Shown piece after piece: positions 1 through 9,770 of a DNA stretch of 64,000 bases. Under the pieces are notes generated by a model that was not told the DNA's origin, did not search any database, and was given only the letters and a program-made list of their open reading frames with translations. The stretch is from Acetobacteraceae bacterium (GTDB lineage: Bacteria; Pseudomonadota; Alphaproteobacteria; Acetobacterales; Acetobacteraceae), in contig CP154827.1 of NCBI GenBank assembly GCA_039613835.1, positions 1,210,501-1,274,500 of the forward strand. The letters are read 5' to 3'. How positions within the stretch are numbered: position 1 is the first letter of the stretch; each line of letters begins with the position of its first letter. Both the position numbers and the translations under genes were made by a program.

Positions 1-2099
1 GCTGCGGCACGACCGGCCGCCACTTTATCCTGCAACTGGCGCTGGCGGAAAGCGCAGATTTCCCGCGCCCTGTTCTCGTTTTCAACCACGAAGAACGGCT
101 CGCCCGCACCCGGCACGCCTGTGATACCCAGTAATTCCACCAGCATGGAGGGTCCGGCTTCCTTCAGAGGGCGACCGCACTCATCGAGCATGGCGCGCAC
201 ACGCCCCCACTCAGCACCGGCGACAACGATATCACTGCGTTTGAGCGTGCCCTTCTGGATGAGAAGGGTCGCCACAGGGCCACGTCCCCGATCGAGGCGG
301 CTTTCCACCACGGAGCCTTCCGCAAGGCGATCAGGATTTGCTTTAAGCTCCAGCAACTCGGCCTGGAGGAGAATAGCCTCCTGAAGCCGGTCCAGCCCCT
401 GACGCTGCTTAGCCGAAACTTCGACATCCTGGACATCGCCACCCATGGATTCCACGACGATTTCATGGCTGAGCAGTTCCTGTCGCACGCGGTCAGGATT
501 GGCACCCGGCTTGTCGATCTTATTGATCGCGACAATGATCGGCGCATCCGCCGCCTTGGCGTGTTTAATCGCCTCAATCGTCTGGGGCATGACGCCATCA
601 TCCGCCGCGACGACAAGGATAACGACATCCGTGACCGAAGCGCCGCGTGCCCGCATGGAGGTGAAGGCTTCATGGCCCGGCGTGTCGATGAAGGTGATTT
701 TCTGCCCGGAAGCAAGGGCGATCTGATAAGCGCCAATATGCTGGGTAATTCCCCCGGCTTCGCCCGAGGCTACATCTGTCGTGCGCAGCGCATCCAGAAG
801 TGACGTCTTACCGTGATCAATATGTCCCATAACGGTCACGACAGAGGCGCGCGGCTTCAGATCCTCATCGCGATCCTCAACGCCTTCAATGCCAAGCTCA
901 ACGTCGCTATCCGCCACGCGCCGGACGCGGTGACCAAATTCGCCAATGACCAATTCAGCCGTATCTGCATCGATAAGCTGAGTCGCTGTCGCCATGACAC
1001 CCATTTTCATGAGGGCTTTGACAACTTCCGCCTGGCGCGCGGCCATACGGTTGGCAAGCTCGGCCACCGTGATCGATTCCGGCAGGGTGACGTCGCGGAC
1101 AACGCGCACCTGGTCTGACCGGAGGCGCTCCAACTCTGCCTGACGCCGCTCACGGTCACGCTGGCGACGCACCGATGCGAGGGAACGCATCTTATCGTCA
1201 TCCCCCTCAATGGCCGCACGGACATCAATCCGCCCGGAGCGACGCGAATCCGCGCCTTTTTTCGGTGCGGGGGTGGCGGCACGCCGCGCGGCCATACCGG
1301 CTTTGCGCCCGCCGCCACGGCGATCATCATCAGAGACATTGCGCTTGAGGTGTAATGTCTCATGCCGCGCCGGCGCGGCCTCACCAGGTACGGTCGGCGC
1401 ACCATCAGGTTTGCGCGCAACCATCGGGCGGGCTGCCATGACAGCGCGTTCCGCCAGGGGCCGCAGACGCTTGATCGGCGGTGCCAGTTCAACGCCGCCC
1501 GTCCCACGCCTTGATGAGGGGTCAAGAGGCGCTTTACGGCGGGATTCCTCTTCTGCACGACGGGCTTCACGCGCTTGGCGTGCTGCCTCATCCTGCGCGT
1601 CTTTTTCAGCCTGCTTGGCCTGCTGAAGCTCTTCCTCCACGCGGGCTTCCGCCTCAGCGGAGGCCTCGGCCTTGCGACGCGCTTCCTCAGCTGCGGAAAG
1701 AACGCGGATTTTCTCTTCTTCCTGACGAGTTGCCTCAAGGCGCTGCTCTTCCAGCACGCGTTGGCGCGTGGCAAGCTCGGAGGCTGTCAAGGCGCGGCCA
1801 CCTGCGCCAACGCCGCGGCCACTCCGCGCAGCGCCCCCACCGGCACGCCCTTCCGACGCACTTGTGCGCTTTTTGCGCACTTCCACCTGCACAACTTTCG
1901 AGCGCCCGCGGCTGAAGCTCTGACGGATGGAACCGGCATCGACCGTACGTCCAAGCTCCATGCGCCCAGAGGGGCGAAGTGACAGCCGTCCCTTTGCAGT
2001 CTCGTTTTGAGCCTGAGCGCCTTGCTCCGGGGCTGCGCTGCTTTCTTCCGGCGCGCCCTTTGCCTGTTTGCCCTGCTTCCGATCGTTGGTTTCGCTCAT
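1..2099 (-). CDS. infB: Translation initiation factor IF-2 (C-terminus beyond window)
   Basis: This is the initiator-tRNA-delivering GTPase of translation initiation. The frame is open from the ATG at 2099 to the window edge, about 700 codons, so the end of the protein is missing. A long Ala/Glu/Arg-rich, probably coiled N-terminal part covers roughly residues 100-250. The G domain begins at residue 425 with GHIDHGKT. The DTPGHEA switch II motif and the NKID base-recognition motif follow, all in frame. About 420 residues before the G domain is typical of long alphaproteobacterial IF-2. The gene lies 40 bp after ylxR in the rimP-nusA-ylxR-infB operon. No lesion is visible in 2.1 kb. Confidence 0.95.
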   Translation of the reverse strand, partial: MSETNDRKQGKQAKGAPEESSAAPEQGAQAQNETAKGRLSLRPSGRMELGRTVDAGSIRQSFSRGRSKVVQVEVRKKRTSASEGRAGGGAARSGRGVGAGGRALTASELATRQRVLEEQRLEATRQEEEKIRVLSAAEEARRKAEASAEAEARVEEELQQAKQAEKDAQDEAARQAREARRAEEESRRKAPLDPSSRRGTGGVELAPPIKRLRPLAERAVMAARPMVARKPDGAPTVPGEAAPARHETLHLKRNVSDDDRRGGGRKAGMAARRAATPAPKKGADSRRSGRIDVRAAIEGDDDKMRSLASVRRQRDRERRQAELERLRSDQVRVVRDVTLPESITVAELANRMAARQAEVVKALMKMGVMATATQLIDADTAELVIGEFGHRVRRVADSDVELGIEGVEDRDEDLKPRASVVTVMGHIDHGKTSLLDALRTTDVASGEAGGITQHIGAYQIALASGQKITFIDTPGHEAFTSMRARGASVTDVVILVVAADDGVMPQTIEAIKHAKAADAPIIVAINKIDKPGANPDRVRQELLSHEIVVESMGGDVQDVEVSAKQRQGLDRLQEAILLQAELLELKANPDRLAEGSVVESRLDRGRGPVATLLIQKGTLKRSDIVVAGAEWGRVRAMLDECGRPLKEAGPSMLVELLGITGVPGAGEPFFVVENENRAREICAFRQRQLQDKVAAGRAA

Positions 2100-2139
2100 C
2101 TACCCGCCTGTCCCCGTCCGAACCGCCACTTTACGGCTC

Positions 2140-2754
2140 TCACTCCGGCTTACCTGCCAGTCCTGTCAATCTCTCATGCGCGTCGGCCAGTTTCTGCGCC
2201 AAAGCGCCTCGACTGACAACGGCATAAACTGCATGTTCCCGTCCGAAGGCCTTTGCAAGCGTTCCAAACGGCAGCTTTACACAAGGGAGCGCTGTGGCCC
2301 CCGAGAGTAAACGTCTCAATTCGTCAGGACTTGCATCCTCATTATGGATGACAAGTCCAACATGGCCAGAGCTGATCCACTCGCGGCACTTTACAAACCC
2401 GGTTCGCGCCTGGCCCGCCCGCCGCGCGAGGCCAAGCACCTGCACGATCCGCATTTCCAGCCCGAGAACGATTCGCTCATACAAATCGTCAGGAATGGTG
2501 ACGCTCCGTTGCGCAGCCTTTGAAAAAAGATGCCGCGCTCGGGCGGTTTCTAGCACATCTCGCCGTGCACTCAACCAAATTCCCCGTCCTGGCAGGCGAC
2601 CTGCCAGATCCGGCGTCACCACGCCAGCATCCGAAACGACGAATCTCAACATTTTCTCCCGTTTTTGGGAGTGACGCGTGACGATACAGCGTCGGAGGTG
2701 CTTATCCTCCGGCCCGGAAGCGTCCGTCGCGTCCTGTTTCGACTCGTGCGTCAC
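2140..2754 (-). CDS. ylxR: YlxR family RNA-binding protein with L7Ae-like domain
   Basis: This is a nucleic-acid-binding protein of 204 residues. The first half is a DUF448/YlxR domain (CIVTRHSQKREKMLRFVV near residues 29-46). The second half is an L7Ae/L30e-like domain (LGLARRAGQARTG near residues 106-118). This two-domain form is usual in Alphaproteobacteria. The GTG start sits three bases after the nusA stop, and infB follows, so the gene is translationally close to both. The family role is only loosely defined (RNA binding and transcription effects in a few species). The assignment rests on the domain motifs and the conserved operon position. Confidence 0.88.
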   Translation of the reverse strand: MTHESKQDATDASGPEDKHLRRCIVTRHSQKREKMLRFVVSDAGVVTPDLAGRLPGRGIWLSARRDVLETARARHLFSKAAQRSVTIPDDLYERIVLGLEMRIVQVLGLARRAGQARTGFVKCREWISSGHVGLVIHNEDASPDELRRLLSGATALPCVKLPFGTLAKAFGREHAVYAVVSRGALAQKLADAHERLTGLAGKPE

Positions 2755-2757
2755 GTA

Positions 2758-4299
2758 TCAGGCATCATCCCCGGCTTTGTCGGAAGGTGCGGCTTCCGTG
2801 CCGTCCTCAAACCAATGGGCGCGTGCTGACATAATAATCGCATTCGCGTCTTCGAGGCTGAAGGAGTCGGCGCCGAGAATTTCGATAAGCTCATCACCGG
2901 CGAGATCCGCCAGGTCATCAAGGGTTTTGACGCCCTTCTCACCCAGCGTGATCAGCATCGGGTTGGTGAAGACATCCAGCTCCACAATCGCATCCTCAAC
3001 ACCGAGGGCGCGGCGTTGCTCTTCCAGTGCCTGCTCACGTTGTGAAAGATACTCTTCCGCGCGGCGCATCAGCTCCTCAGCGACGCTCTCATCAAAGCCC
3101 TCAATATTATTGAATTCCTCAGGGTCCGTATAGGCTAGTTCCTCAATTGAGTGATAGCCCTCGGTGACAAGCAGCCCTGCAATTACGTCATCCACATCAA
3201 GCGCATCCACGAAAAGCTGCGTGCGTTTGCGGAATTCTTCCTGACGCCGCTCGGATTCTTCCGCCTCGGTGAGAATATCGATATCCCAGCGCGTCAATTG
3301 GCTCGCCAGGCGCACATTCTGCCCGCGGCGGCCAATCGCGAGGGAAAGCTGCTCATCCGGCACGACAACTTCGACACGCCCGGCTTCCTCGTCAATCACG
3401 ACTTTAGAGACTTCCGCCGGAGCCAGCGCATTGACGACGAATGTCGCAGCCTGGGGGCTCCAGGGGATGATGTCGATTTTCTCACCCTGTAATTCAGCGA
3501 CAACCGCCTGAACACGGGACCCCCGCATACCGACACAGGCCCCGACCGGATCAATGGAGGCATCTTTGGAAATGACAGCCATTTTCGCACGAGACCCAGG
3601 GTCACGCGCAACGGCTTTGATCTCAATAATGCCATCATAGATTTCAGGCACTTCCTGCGCGAAAAGCTTTGCCAGAAAGGCCGGGTGTGTCCGGCTGAGG
3701 AAGATCTGCGGCCCGCGTGGCTCATCACGTACATCGTAAATATAGGCACGCACCCGGTCGGAATTGCGGAAAGCCTCACGCGCGATCAATTCATCGCGGC
3801 GCAACAGGGCTTCCGCATGACCGATCTCGACCATGAGATTGCCATATTCCGTCCGCTTGACGGTGCCATTGACGATTTCACCCACGCGGTCTTTGAACTC
3901 ATCATATTGGCGTTTGCGCTCATATTCACGCACACGTTGTACGATGACCTGCTTGGCCGTCTGCGCGGCAATACGTCCGAAATCAATCGGGGGGAGCGGG
4001 TTCACAATATGCTCACCCAATTTGATTTCGGGACGGAATTTCACGGCGATATGAAGCGCGATCTGCGTGTCTTCATTTTCAACCGTCTCAACAACTTCGG
4101 TCCAGCGGGACAGGCGCACCTCACCGGTTTTACGGTCGATTGTCGCGCGGATGTCCTTCTCATGGCCATATTTAGCGCGACCGGCCTTTTGGATGGCCTG
4201 TTCCATCGCTTCGAGGACTTCTTCTCGGTCGATGTTCTTTTCGCGCGATACGGCATCCGCGACTAAAAGCAGCTCAGGGCGTAAGACGGAAGTGTCCAT
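2758..4299 (-). CDS. nusA: Transcription termination/antitermination factor NusA
   Basis: NusA binds RNA polymerase and nascent RNA and controls pausing, termination and antitermination. The 513-residue protein has the expected order: an N-terminal polymerase-binding domain (about 1-130), an S1 domain, and two KH domains (VGACVGMRGSRVQAVV near 260 and LAIGRRGQNVRLA near 323). After these come helix-hairpin-helix repeats and an acidic tail. I prefer the ATG at 4299 to the TTG one codon upstream. It lies 59 bp after rimP and 3 bp before ylxR, the standard operon. The reading frame is intact. Confidence 0.96.
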   Translation of the reverse strand: MDTSVLRPELLLVADAVSREKNIDREEVLEAMEQAIQKAGRAKYGHEKDIRATIDRKTGEVRLSRWTEVVETVENEDTQIALHIAVKFRPEIKLGEHIVNPLPPIDFGRIAAQTAKQVIVQRVREYERKRQYDEFKDRVGEIVNGTVKRTEYGNLMVEIGHAEALLRRDELIAREAFRNSDRVRAYIYDVRDEPRGPQIFLSRTHPAFLAKLFAQEVPEIYDGIIEIKAVARDPGSRAKMAVISKDASIDPVGACVGMRGSRVQAVVAELQGEKIDIIPWSPQAATFVVNALAPAEVSKVVIDEEAGRVEVVVPDEQLSLAIGRRGQNVRLASQLTRWDIDILTEAEESERRQEEFRKRTQLFVDALDVDDVIAGLLVTEGYHSIEELAYTDPEEFNNIEGFDESVAEELMRRAEEYLSQREQALEEQRRALGVEDAIVELDVFTNPMLITLGEKGVKTLDDLADLAGDELIEILGADSFSLEDANAIIMSARAHWFEDGTEAAPSDKAGDDA

Positions 4300-4358
4300 C
4301 AAAGCTGATCCTCAAACAGGGCGCTGCTGCGCCGGTGAAAAACACATAGGCGTGAGGG

Positions 4359-4946
4359 TTATTGCACCTTACGACCTGTCTTGGAACCTTTACCCGGTTT
4401 GACCGGATTTAGTTTTGGAACACGTCGCGGGGCGGTTGCCTCATCCCCTTCACCTTCCGGCGCGGCTGTCGCCTCAATCAGCGCATCGGTCAGGACGAGA
4501 CGCGCCTTGCGGACCTCCGTCAACGGCAAAACCGCATCTTGGTCACCTTCCAGCCGGATGATAGCCGTATCATCCTTAACGCCGATAATCACACCGGCAA
4601 AGCGTTTCCGCCCGTCAATGGGCGTATCCAGCTCAGCGCGCACCATATGGCCTGCGAAACGCGCCCAGTCTTCCGCCCGCGTCAGGGGGCGGTCGATCCC
4701 CGCTGAGGAGACTTCAAGCGTCCAGGCGCCAGGGATGGGGTCATCCACATCCAGAATGACACCGACAACATGACTGATCTGCTTACAATCATCGACGGCA
4801 ATCAAAGCGCCATCATGACGATCTGCCATGATCTGGATCGTCGGCGTCTCACGCCCGAGAACCGCGACACGCACAAGGTCAAAACCCAGTTCCTCAAGCG
4901 CCGGCGTGATTTGCGCGGCGATGCGGCTTTCAAGGGCGTTATGCAT
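4359..4946 (-). CDS. rimP: Ribosome maturation factor RimP
   Basis: RimP assists maturation of the 30S subunit. The protein shows the two-domain RimP pattern. The N-terminal part contains [17 protein letters not shown] and a [20 protein letters not shown] stretch. The Sm-like C-terminal part follows the family motif [13 protein letters not shown]. The tail is extended and basic ([19 protein letters not shown]). I place the start at the ATG at 4946; a TTG at 4964 would add six residues. It is the first gene of the rimP-nusA-ylxR-infB operon, and the promoter should lie in 4947-5170. Confidence 0.92.
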   Translation of the reverse strand: MHNALESRIAAQITPALEELGFDLVRVAVLGRETPTIQIMADRHDGALIAVDDCKQISHVVGVILDVDDPIPGAWTLEVSSAGIDRPLTRAEDWARFAGHMVRAELDTPIDGRKRFAGVIIGVKDDTAIIRLEGDQDAVLPLTEVRKARLVLTDALIEATAAPEGEGDEATAPRRVPKLNPVKPGKGSKTGRKVQ

Positions 4947-5172
4947 ATAAATGTTATTTGCCAAAACAAAAAAAGCGGCCCGCGAAGGCCACCCCCCGAG
5001 ACGTTGAGCGGAAGATAATAGTGTGAATAAGCGCTTACTTATGTCATGAATGCAAGCCGAATAAATAGGGGCCCGACTTGATCAATCCCTGATAAATGCG
5101 TCACATGATGCGCCACAGGCTGACGCCTCCGGAACCCGCACCGGTTAAAAGATTTTACAGGGAAATAACATA

Positions 5173-5832
5173 GTGGAAAGTGATCCACACCATTGGCGCG
5201 ATGATGCGGCACCATGCGATCCAAAGCCGCAGCCGCAGGAAGTTCGGCAAAGGCGCGACAATCCGGCGCCCGAAAGGCACTTTAATTTCCGGAGGTGGGT
5301 CCCTTTCAGCCTGATCGGGGCCCTTGTCATGATCGGGTTTGGCGCGCATCACTTTCGCGACAATGGACAAAGCCCTGTCCCGTCTCAAAACCTCCTCCCG
5401 GACACCCGGGAGAACGCAGCGCAGTCCGACCCATCCATCCCGACCCTTCCCCTCAGCGCGATCGCGGAACGGGATGCGCCCGCCGCGCTCAAGCAAATTT
5501 CCCTGTCCCTCTCTGAAAAAGACAGGCTGCGTGTCGCGCTCAAGCGAGATGATAAGCGCCTCGTCATCATGCCTCTGGGCATATTGACCGGCCAACCTGG
5601 CGCATTCCTCACGATTTCGAGCGCTGGATTTACCCAGAATATTTTGCTCGGCACAGAGGCGCAGCAGATCATTTTGCCAATTGATCGATATGGAGAGATC
5701 AAAATCAGCATTTTGCAGGATGAGGGCCCGACGGGGCTGACGCTGGGTGTCGGCACGATTTACGACGTCTCACCCATCGCGCCACTTTCTACGCGTGGCG
5801 ACACGGCGCTGCTACATGTGATCGTGCAATGA
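5173..5832 (+). CDS. Uncharacterised single-pass membrane protein
   Basis: I do not recognise this protein. It has 219 residues from a GTG start. A basic, proline-rich cytoplasmic N-terminus (about 1-45) is followed by one hydrophobic segment, VPFSLIGALVMIGFGAHHF (about 43-61), and then about 155 residues predicted to be periplasmic. The periplasmic part has alternating hydrophobic strands (LVIMPLGILTGQPGAFLTI, LTLGVGTIYDV), suggesting a small beta domain. It is the first of three co-oriented genes, with an AAA+ ATPase and another anchored protein downstream. The grouping suggests a joint membrane function, but this is inferred from position only. Confidence 0.7.
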   Translation: MESDPHHWRDDAAPCDPKPQPQEVRQRRDNPAPERHFNFRRWVPFSLIGALVMIGFGAHHFRDNGQSPVPSQNLLPDTRENAAQSDPSIPTLPLSAIAERDAPAALKQISLSLSEKDRLRVALKRDDKRLVIMPLGILTGQPGAFLTISSAGFTQNILLGTEAQQIILPIDRYGEIKISILQDEGPTGLTLGVGTIYDVSPIAPLSTRGDTALLHVIVQ

Positions 5833-5988
5833 AAAGCGGTGGCGCAATGGAAAAAATCCAACCGCGCGGAAAGAAGCGCAGAATGTGAATCGCAAGCCAT
5901 CGCCCCTTGCATCATGGTAAAAAAGATTAATACTTGCAACTGGTGGCTTTTCGGTTGAAATTGGCGATGTCCGAAACGTCACTCAAAA

Positions 5989-7299
5989 GTGACAGAGGGT
6001 CAAAATACCTCATGTTGCCACGCCCGCAAAGATGAAAAATCTTCTACCTCTCCTCAACCGGCTGATGCCGGTGATGATGCCGATCCTGATCATCCTTCTG
6101 ACGCTTCAGGCGTTGATGTCATTGCACATCTCGCTGGACGGCATCTTCAGACACTAGGACGTGCACGGGCATTTTACGACCCGGTCGCGCTGCTTTTTGG
6201 CGTCATGACTCTTGAGTGGCTTTTTTTCGACCGTCACGCCACGAAGCGTGCCAGGAAGGGGCTGCGACGGAAGAGGGGATTTTTCATAGATGTTCTCGCC
6301 CGCCTCACCAATCGCAAAGCGCTTGAGGAAATGCTCGCGCAGGAGCAGAAAGAGGCGCTGATCGATGCAGATGAACTCGCCGCCGGCCTCCGTGCCCGCG
6401 TCATTGGCCAGGATGCTGTCTGCGAAGATATCGCGCAGCAATTGCGTCGCCGCCTTGCCCTGCATATTCGCGGCAAACCGGTCGGAATTTTTCTGCTGGC
6501 CGGGCCACCAGGGACGGGCAAAACCTATCTCGCCAAACAGGTGGCACGTCAATTAGGGCGTAAATTGCTGCATTTCGATATGACGCAAATGTCCAACGCC
6601 TTTGCCGCGACACAACTTTTCGGGTCGCCCAAAGGATATGTCGGCTCCGACTCCTTCGGTAATTTGACGGGCGGGTTGAAGGAATTTCCCGACAGCATCG
6701 TTTTGCTGGATGAAATCGAGAAGGCGCACCCGGATGTCTTCAAAAAATTCCTCACGGCCTGGAATGATGGCCATATGACGGAAGCTTCCACTGGTGAGCA
6801 AGTCTCCACAACACGCGCCATTTTTATTTTGACGTCGAATATCGCGACGGAGGAACTGACCGAGATCGCCCAGAATTTCGAAGGCGACCCCGACCGGATG
6901 CGCGCCGAATCGACCGAGACGCTGCGTAAGGCGGGTTTCGCGCCGGAGATCCTCAATCGACTTGATCGGATTTTCGTCTTCCGGCGGCTTGAAGGGCTCG
7001 ACCTTGTCCGGGTCGCAGCACTGGAAATCGAAATTATGATTGATGGTTACGGCTTGCGCGTCGAGCCCGGCGGGATTGATCCCGCTTTGTTGTTTCAGAT
7101 CATGCAGCGGCAACATAAAATCGGCTCCGGCGCGTCAGCGCGTGACCTTGTGCGTTCCATTGAAGACATGATCAGTGAAACGCTGATTGTTGCCCGCCAG
7201 GGAGGTGCCACATTTGTCCGCCTCGTCTCCTCCCAGGATGGCGTCAAAGCTGAAGTGACGGCGGAGTCCGGGAGTACGCGCAGCCGCCTCTCGAACTGA
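5989..7299 (+). CDS. Clp/Hsp100-type AAA+ ATPase, frameshifted at the N-terminus
   Basis: The ATPase core is clear: Walker A AGPPGTGKTYLAKQ (about residues 171-184), a substrate-loop-like GSPKGYVGSDSFG, Walker B VLLDEIEKAHPD, sensor 1 FILTSNIA, an arginine-finger region EILNRLDRIFVF, and sensor 2 GSGASARDLVRS. This is the layout of the second ATPase ring of ClpA/ClpB, but there is no ClpX zinc domain or Clp N-domain. The first 55 or so codons of the open frame look non-coding. Another frame from the ATG at 6032 encodes a strongly hydrophobic segment starting MKNLLPLLNRLMPVMMPI. It rejoins the ATPase frame near 6157 after a one-base loss, so the true protein is probably membrane-anchored. A second hydrophobic stretch, DPVALLFGVMTLEWLFF, lies before the ATPase. 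It sits between two anchored proteins of unknown function. Confidence 0.75.
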   Translation: MTEGQNTSCCHARKDEKSSTSPQPADAGDDADPDHPSDASGVDVIAHLAGRHLQTLGRARAFYDPVALLFGVMTLEWLFFDRHATKRARKGLRRKRGFFIDVLARLTNRKALEEMLAQEQKEALIDADELAAGLRARVIGQDAVCEDIAQQLRRRLALHIRGKPVGIFLLAGPPGTGKTYLAKQVARQLGRKLLHFDMTQMSNAFAATQLFGSPKGYVGSDSFGNLTGGLKEFPDSIVLLDEIEKAHPDVFKKFLTAWNDGHMTEASTGEQVSTTRAIFILTSNIATEELTEIAQNFEGDPDRMRAESTETLRKAGFAPEILNRLDRIFVFRRLEGLDLVRVAALEIEIMIDGYGLRVEPGGIDPALLFQIMQRQHKIGSGASARDLVRSIEDMISETLIVARQGGATFVRLVSSQDGVKAEVTAESGSTRSRLSN

Positions 7300-7327
7300 A
7301 GATTTTGCCCCCACGGAGGTTGACGTC

Positions 7328-8221
7328 GTGAAACAACTGAAAGACCTCTGGCGCCGCGCATTTTTATGGCGCCTGACGATTTACGCTTTCGTCTTCTGCC
7401 TCGCCCTCGCGATCATCTTCCTGGCTTCATGGCTGCACCGTGATTTCCCCTGGGGGTCTGTCACCGACAAATCGGGACATCAGGATCGCCCCACGGCACA
7501 GCCAGGGTCAGCACCGGCTTCACCGGATGAACTTGCCAGTATCTCGGGCAGTATCCCTCTTGCCGGGCACCGCATTCCCCTTCCCGCCGGAACATGGCGC
7601 CCACTTGTTGCGGCGGGAAGGGGGACTTCAGGGCTCTCAGGAAGTTCTCTCCCTCGTGCGGATTGATCAGAATATCGTGACGGGCGTCATCATGCTGGGT
7701 GCAGACACGCATCCCCTCACCCGTATGGCGCTTGAGAGTGAGTTTAATTTATGCGACGGGACCGGCAATTACGTTTCACAATCGTCAAAAATAACGTCAC
7801 CTGACGGCACGAAGGAATGTTGGTATCTCGCGCCGTCCAAAATATCTCATCGCTCAGGACCACAGGACTTCCCCGCCATTATTGGTGATGAGCTGGACCG
7901 CCCCGGCATACCCTACCCGGCATTGTTTGTACAGGCCCGATGGGTTTACGCGGCGCCCGGCACAACGGGAACGTGGTACCCCACCGTGATGTCGTCTTCC
8001 TCGCGCCGAATGAGTCTGGTTCCCTCCGCCTTATCGCGCCACTCTCTTCCTGGAATGTGCGGGATTTTGCAGCTGACCGCACGGTACGAAGCTTCATCGG
8101 GCGGACGCAGTCCTGGTTTGATAACTGGGTCACCATTTTACGCAACGCCATGGAAAACGGTATGGCGGGCCCGAACCTGCCCATGCGTAGAGAGAACAGG
8201 GACCCAGCCTACCCGGCCTGA
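7328..8221 (+). pseudogene. Uncharacterised membrane-anchored protein, two frameshifts
   Basis: The GTG start at 7328 follows an ACGGAGG ribosome binding site, 28 bp after the ATPase gene. The first frame gives a basic N-terminus and one transmembrane helix (YAFVFCLALAIIFLASWL, about residues 19-36), then a Pro/Ser-rich linker. It stops at 7666. The coding continues in the next frame from about 7620 to 7970 (LSLVRIDQNIVTGVIMLG, a GPQDFPAIIGDELDRPG stretch). It then shifts again to the frame ending at 8221 (VVFLAPNESGSLRLIAPLS). The composite is about 295 residues: one anchor plus a periplasmic domain. I recognise no family. It is probably the third part of the anchored-ATPase locus, now broken or mis-sequenced. 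Confidence 0.6.
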
Positions 8222-8264
8222 AAAACGGCCCTTGCAACTGATTACATTGATGGGGGCCGTCTTT

Positions 8265-9770
8265 TCAGTGGTGATGGCTGTGATTGGCTAGTATGAAACG
8301 ACCGAGGCGCTTCTCCGCATAACGGGCCAATCTCACAAAAGGAAGTCCCAGCAGAAGATAGGACCCGCCGATCAGCAGACCGATCCCGAAATAATCATAA
8401 TAGGTGGATGAGAGTCGGATGTAAGTCTGGCTCAATTCCGTCAAGGTGATCACGCTGACAAGCGATGAGTCCTTAAGCAGCGAGATGAAATCATTGGTCA
8501 TGACAGGCACAACCGTACGGAAAGCCTGAGGCACGATGACGAAGCGCACAGCGTCGAGCCGCGTCATATTCAGCGCGATCGCCGCCTCCATCTGGCCCTG
8601 GGATACAGACATCAGCCCTGCTCGGTAATTTTCCGCCTCATAGGCCGCATAATTGAGCCCCAAAGCCACGACACCCGCCAGGAAGGGTGAAAGATTAACG
8701 CCAAATCGCGGCAGGCCATAAAAAATAAGGAGGATCTGAATCAATAAGGGTGTGCCCCGCACGACTTCAATATAAACACCCGCGCATAATTTAAGGGGGC
8801 TGCTCCCATAATGACGCATCAGCGCCAGAAAAACGCCCAAAGACACCGCGATCAGCATCGCCGCGGCTGAAACCGCCAGTGTCAGCCACGCCCCATGCAG
8901 AATAAGGGGAAGAAACCCGGCATAAAGTTCAAGTCGGTCAATCCATCCCCCACGATCCGCCATCGCCAGGCGATATCGATCCCACTCGACAGGGGCGATA
9001 TTCTGCTCCGTCTCATCACCGGTAAAAGCCGCCATTTGCGGCGTCCACAGATTCCAGCGGCTGAGGATACGTTGCAATGTGCCGTCTGCCATCATATCGG
9101 AGAGGGCGCGATCCACCCGGTCGCGCATTGCGTAATCGCCTTTCCGCATGGCGATGCCGTAATGGACGGTGCCGACCTGCTTGCCGACGAGCTTCAGATC
9201 ATCAGATAGCGCGCCATAATAGACGGCGATCGGCGCATCCACGAGCAATGCATCAAGCCTCTTATTCCGCAGATCGGAGACCGCATTTGTCTCTTCCATA
9301 TAAGTGCGGATGGCGATATCGCTGGAATCACGCAAAAGGCGTTCAGCATATGTGCCACGGATCGTGCCCACTACATGACCGCGCAAGGCTTCCAAACTGT
9401 CGAGCCCCGACTGCCCCTTGCGCACCACAATGCGCTCTCCCGTCTGGTAATAAGGGCGGGAAAACAGGACGGCGTCTTCATGCTCCGGCGTGATCTCAAT
9501 CCCGTCGACGACGAGGCGATACAGGCCGCGCCGCAAACCAGGGATCAGCCCATCCCAGTCATTCTGCACAAATTTGGGCGTGACATTCAGCCGATGCCCG
9601 ACCTCGCGCATAATGTCGAATTCAAAACCCTGCATCCTGGATTGGGAAGCTGGGTCATGAAACACATAGGGGACATTCGCCTCCCCATCCGAAGCCCATA
9701 ATAAAGTGCCCCCCGCCGCGGCGGGGGTGATCATCATGATAAAAGTCAGGAGGGAAATCAGCCAGCGCAT
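8265..9770 (-). CDS. Polar amino-acid ABC transporter, fused binding protein and permease
   Basis: A single 501-residue chain joins two transporter parts. Residues 1-20 are a signal sequence ending PAAAG. Residues 21-260 are a family 3 solute-binding domain (YVFHDPASQSRMQGFEFDIM, PYYQTGERIVV, VVGTIRGTYAERLL). Residues 285-490 are a HisM/GlnP-type permease with the EAA loop region (AAIALNMTRLDAVRFVIVPQAF). Periplasmic binding protein and inner-membrane channel thus share one polypeptide. It overlaps the ATPase gene by one base (TGATG), and with it forms a complete importer for a polar amino acid or amine. The exact substrate cannot be read from sequence. The C-terminus ends with a short His stretch. 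Confidence 0.9.
   Translation of the reverse strand: MRWLISLLTFIMMITPAAAGGTLLWASDGEANVPYVFHDPASQSRMQGFEFDIMREVGHRLNVTPKFVQNDWDGLIPGLRRGLYRLVVDGIEITPEHEDAVLFSRPYYQTGERIVVRKGQSGLDSLEALRGHVVGTIRGTYAERLLRDSSDIAIRTYMEETNAVSDLRNKRLDALLVDAPIAVYYGALSDDLKLVGKQVGTVHYGIAMRKGDYAMRDRVDRALSDMMADGTLQRILSRWNLWTPQMAAFTGDETEQNIAPVEWDRYRLAMADRGGWIDRLELYAGFLPLILHGAWLTLAVSAAAMLIAVSLGVFLALMRHYGSSPLKLCAGVYIEVVRGTPLLIQILLIFYGLPRFGVNLSPFLAGVVALGLNYAAYEAENYRAGLMSVSQGQMEAAIALNMTRLDAVRFVIVPQAFRTVVPVMTNDFISLLKDSSLVSVITLTELSQTYIRLSSTYYDYFGIGLLIGGSYLLLGLPFVRLARYAEKRLGRFILANHSHHH

Noticed and set aside
164-1774. Open frames on the minus strand at 164-736 and 1007-1774 and plus-strand frames over infB
   Set aside because: They are shadows of the intact infB frame, which carries all IF-2 GTPase motifs.
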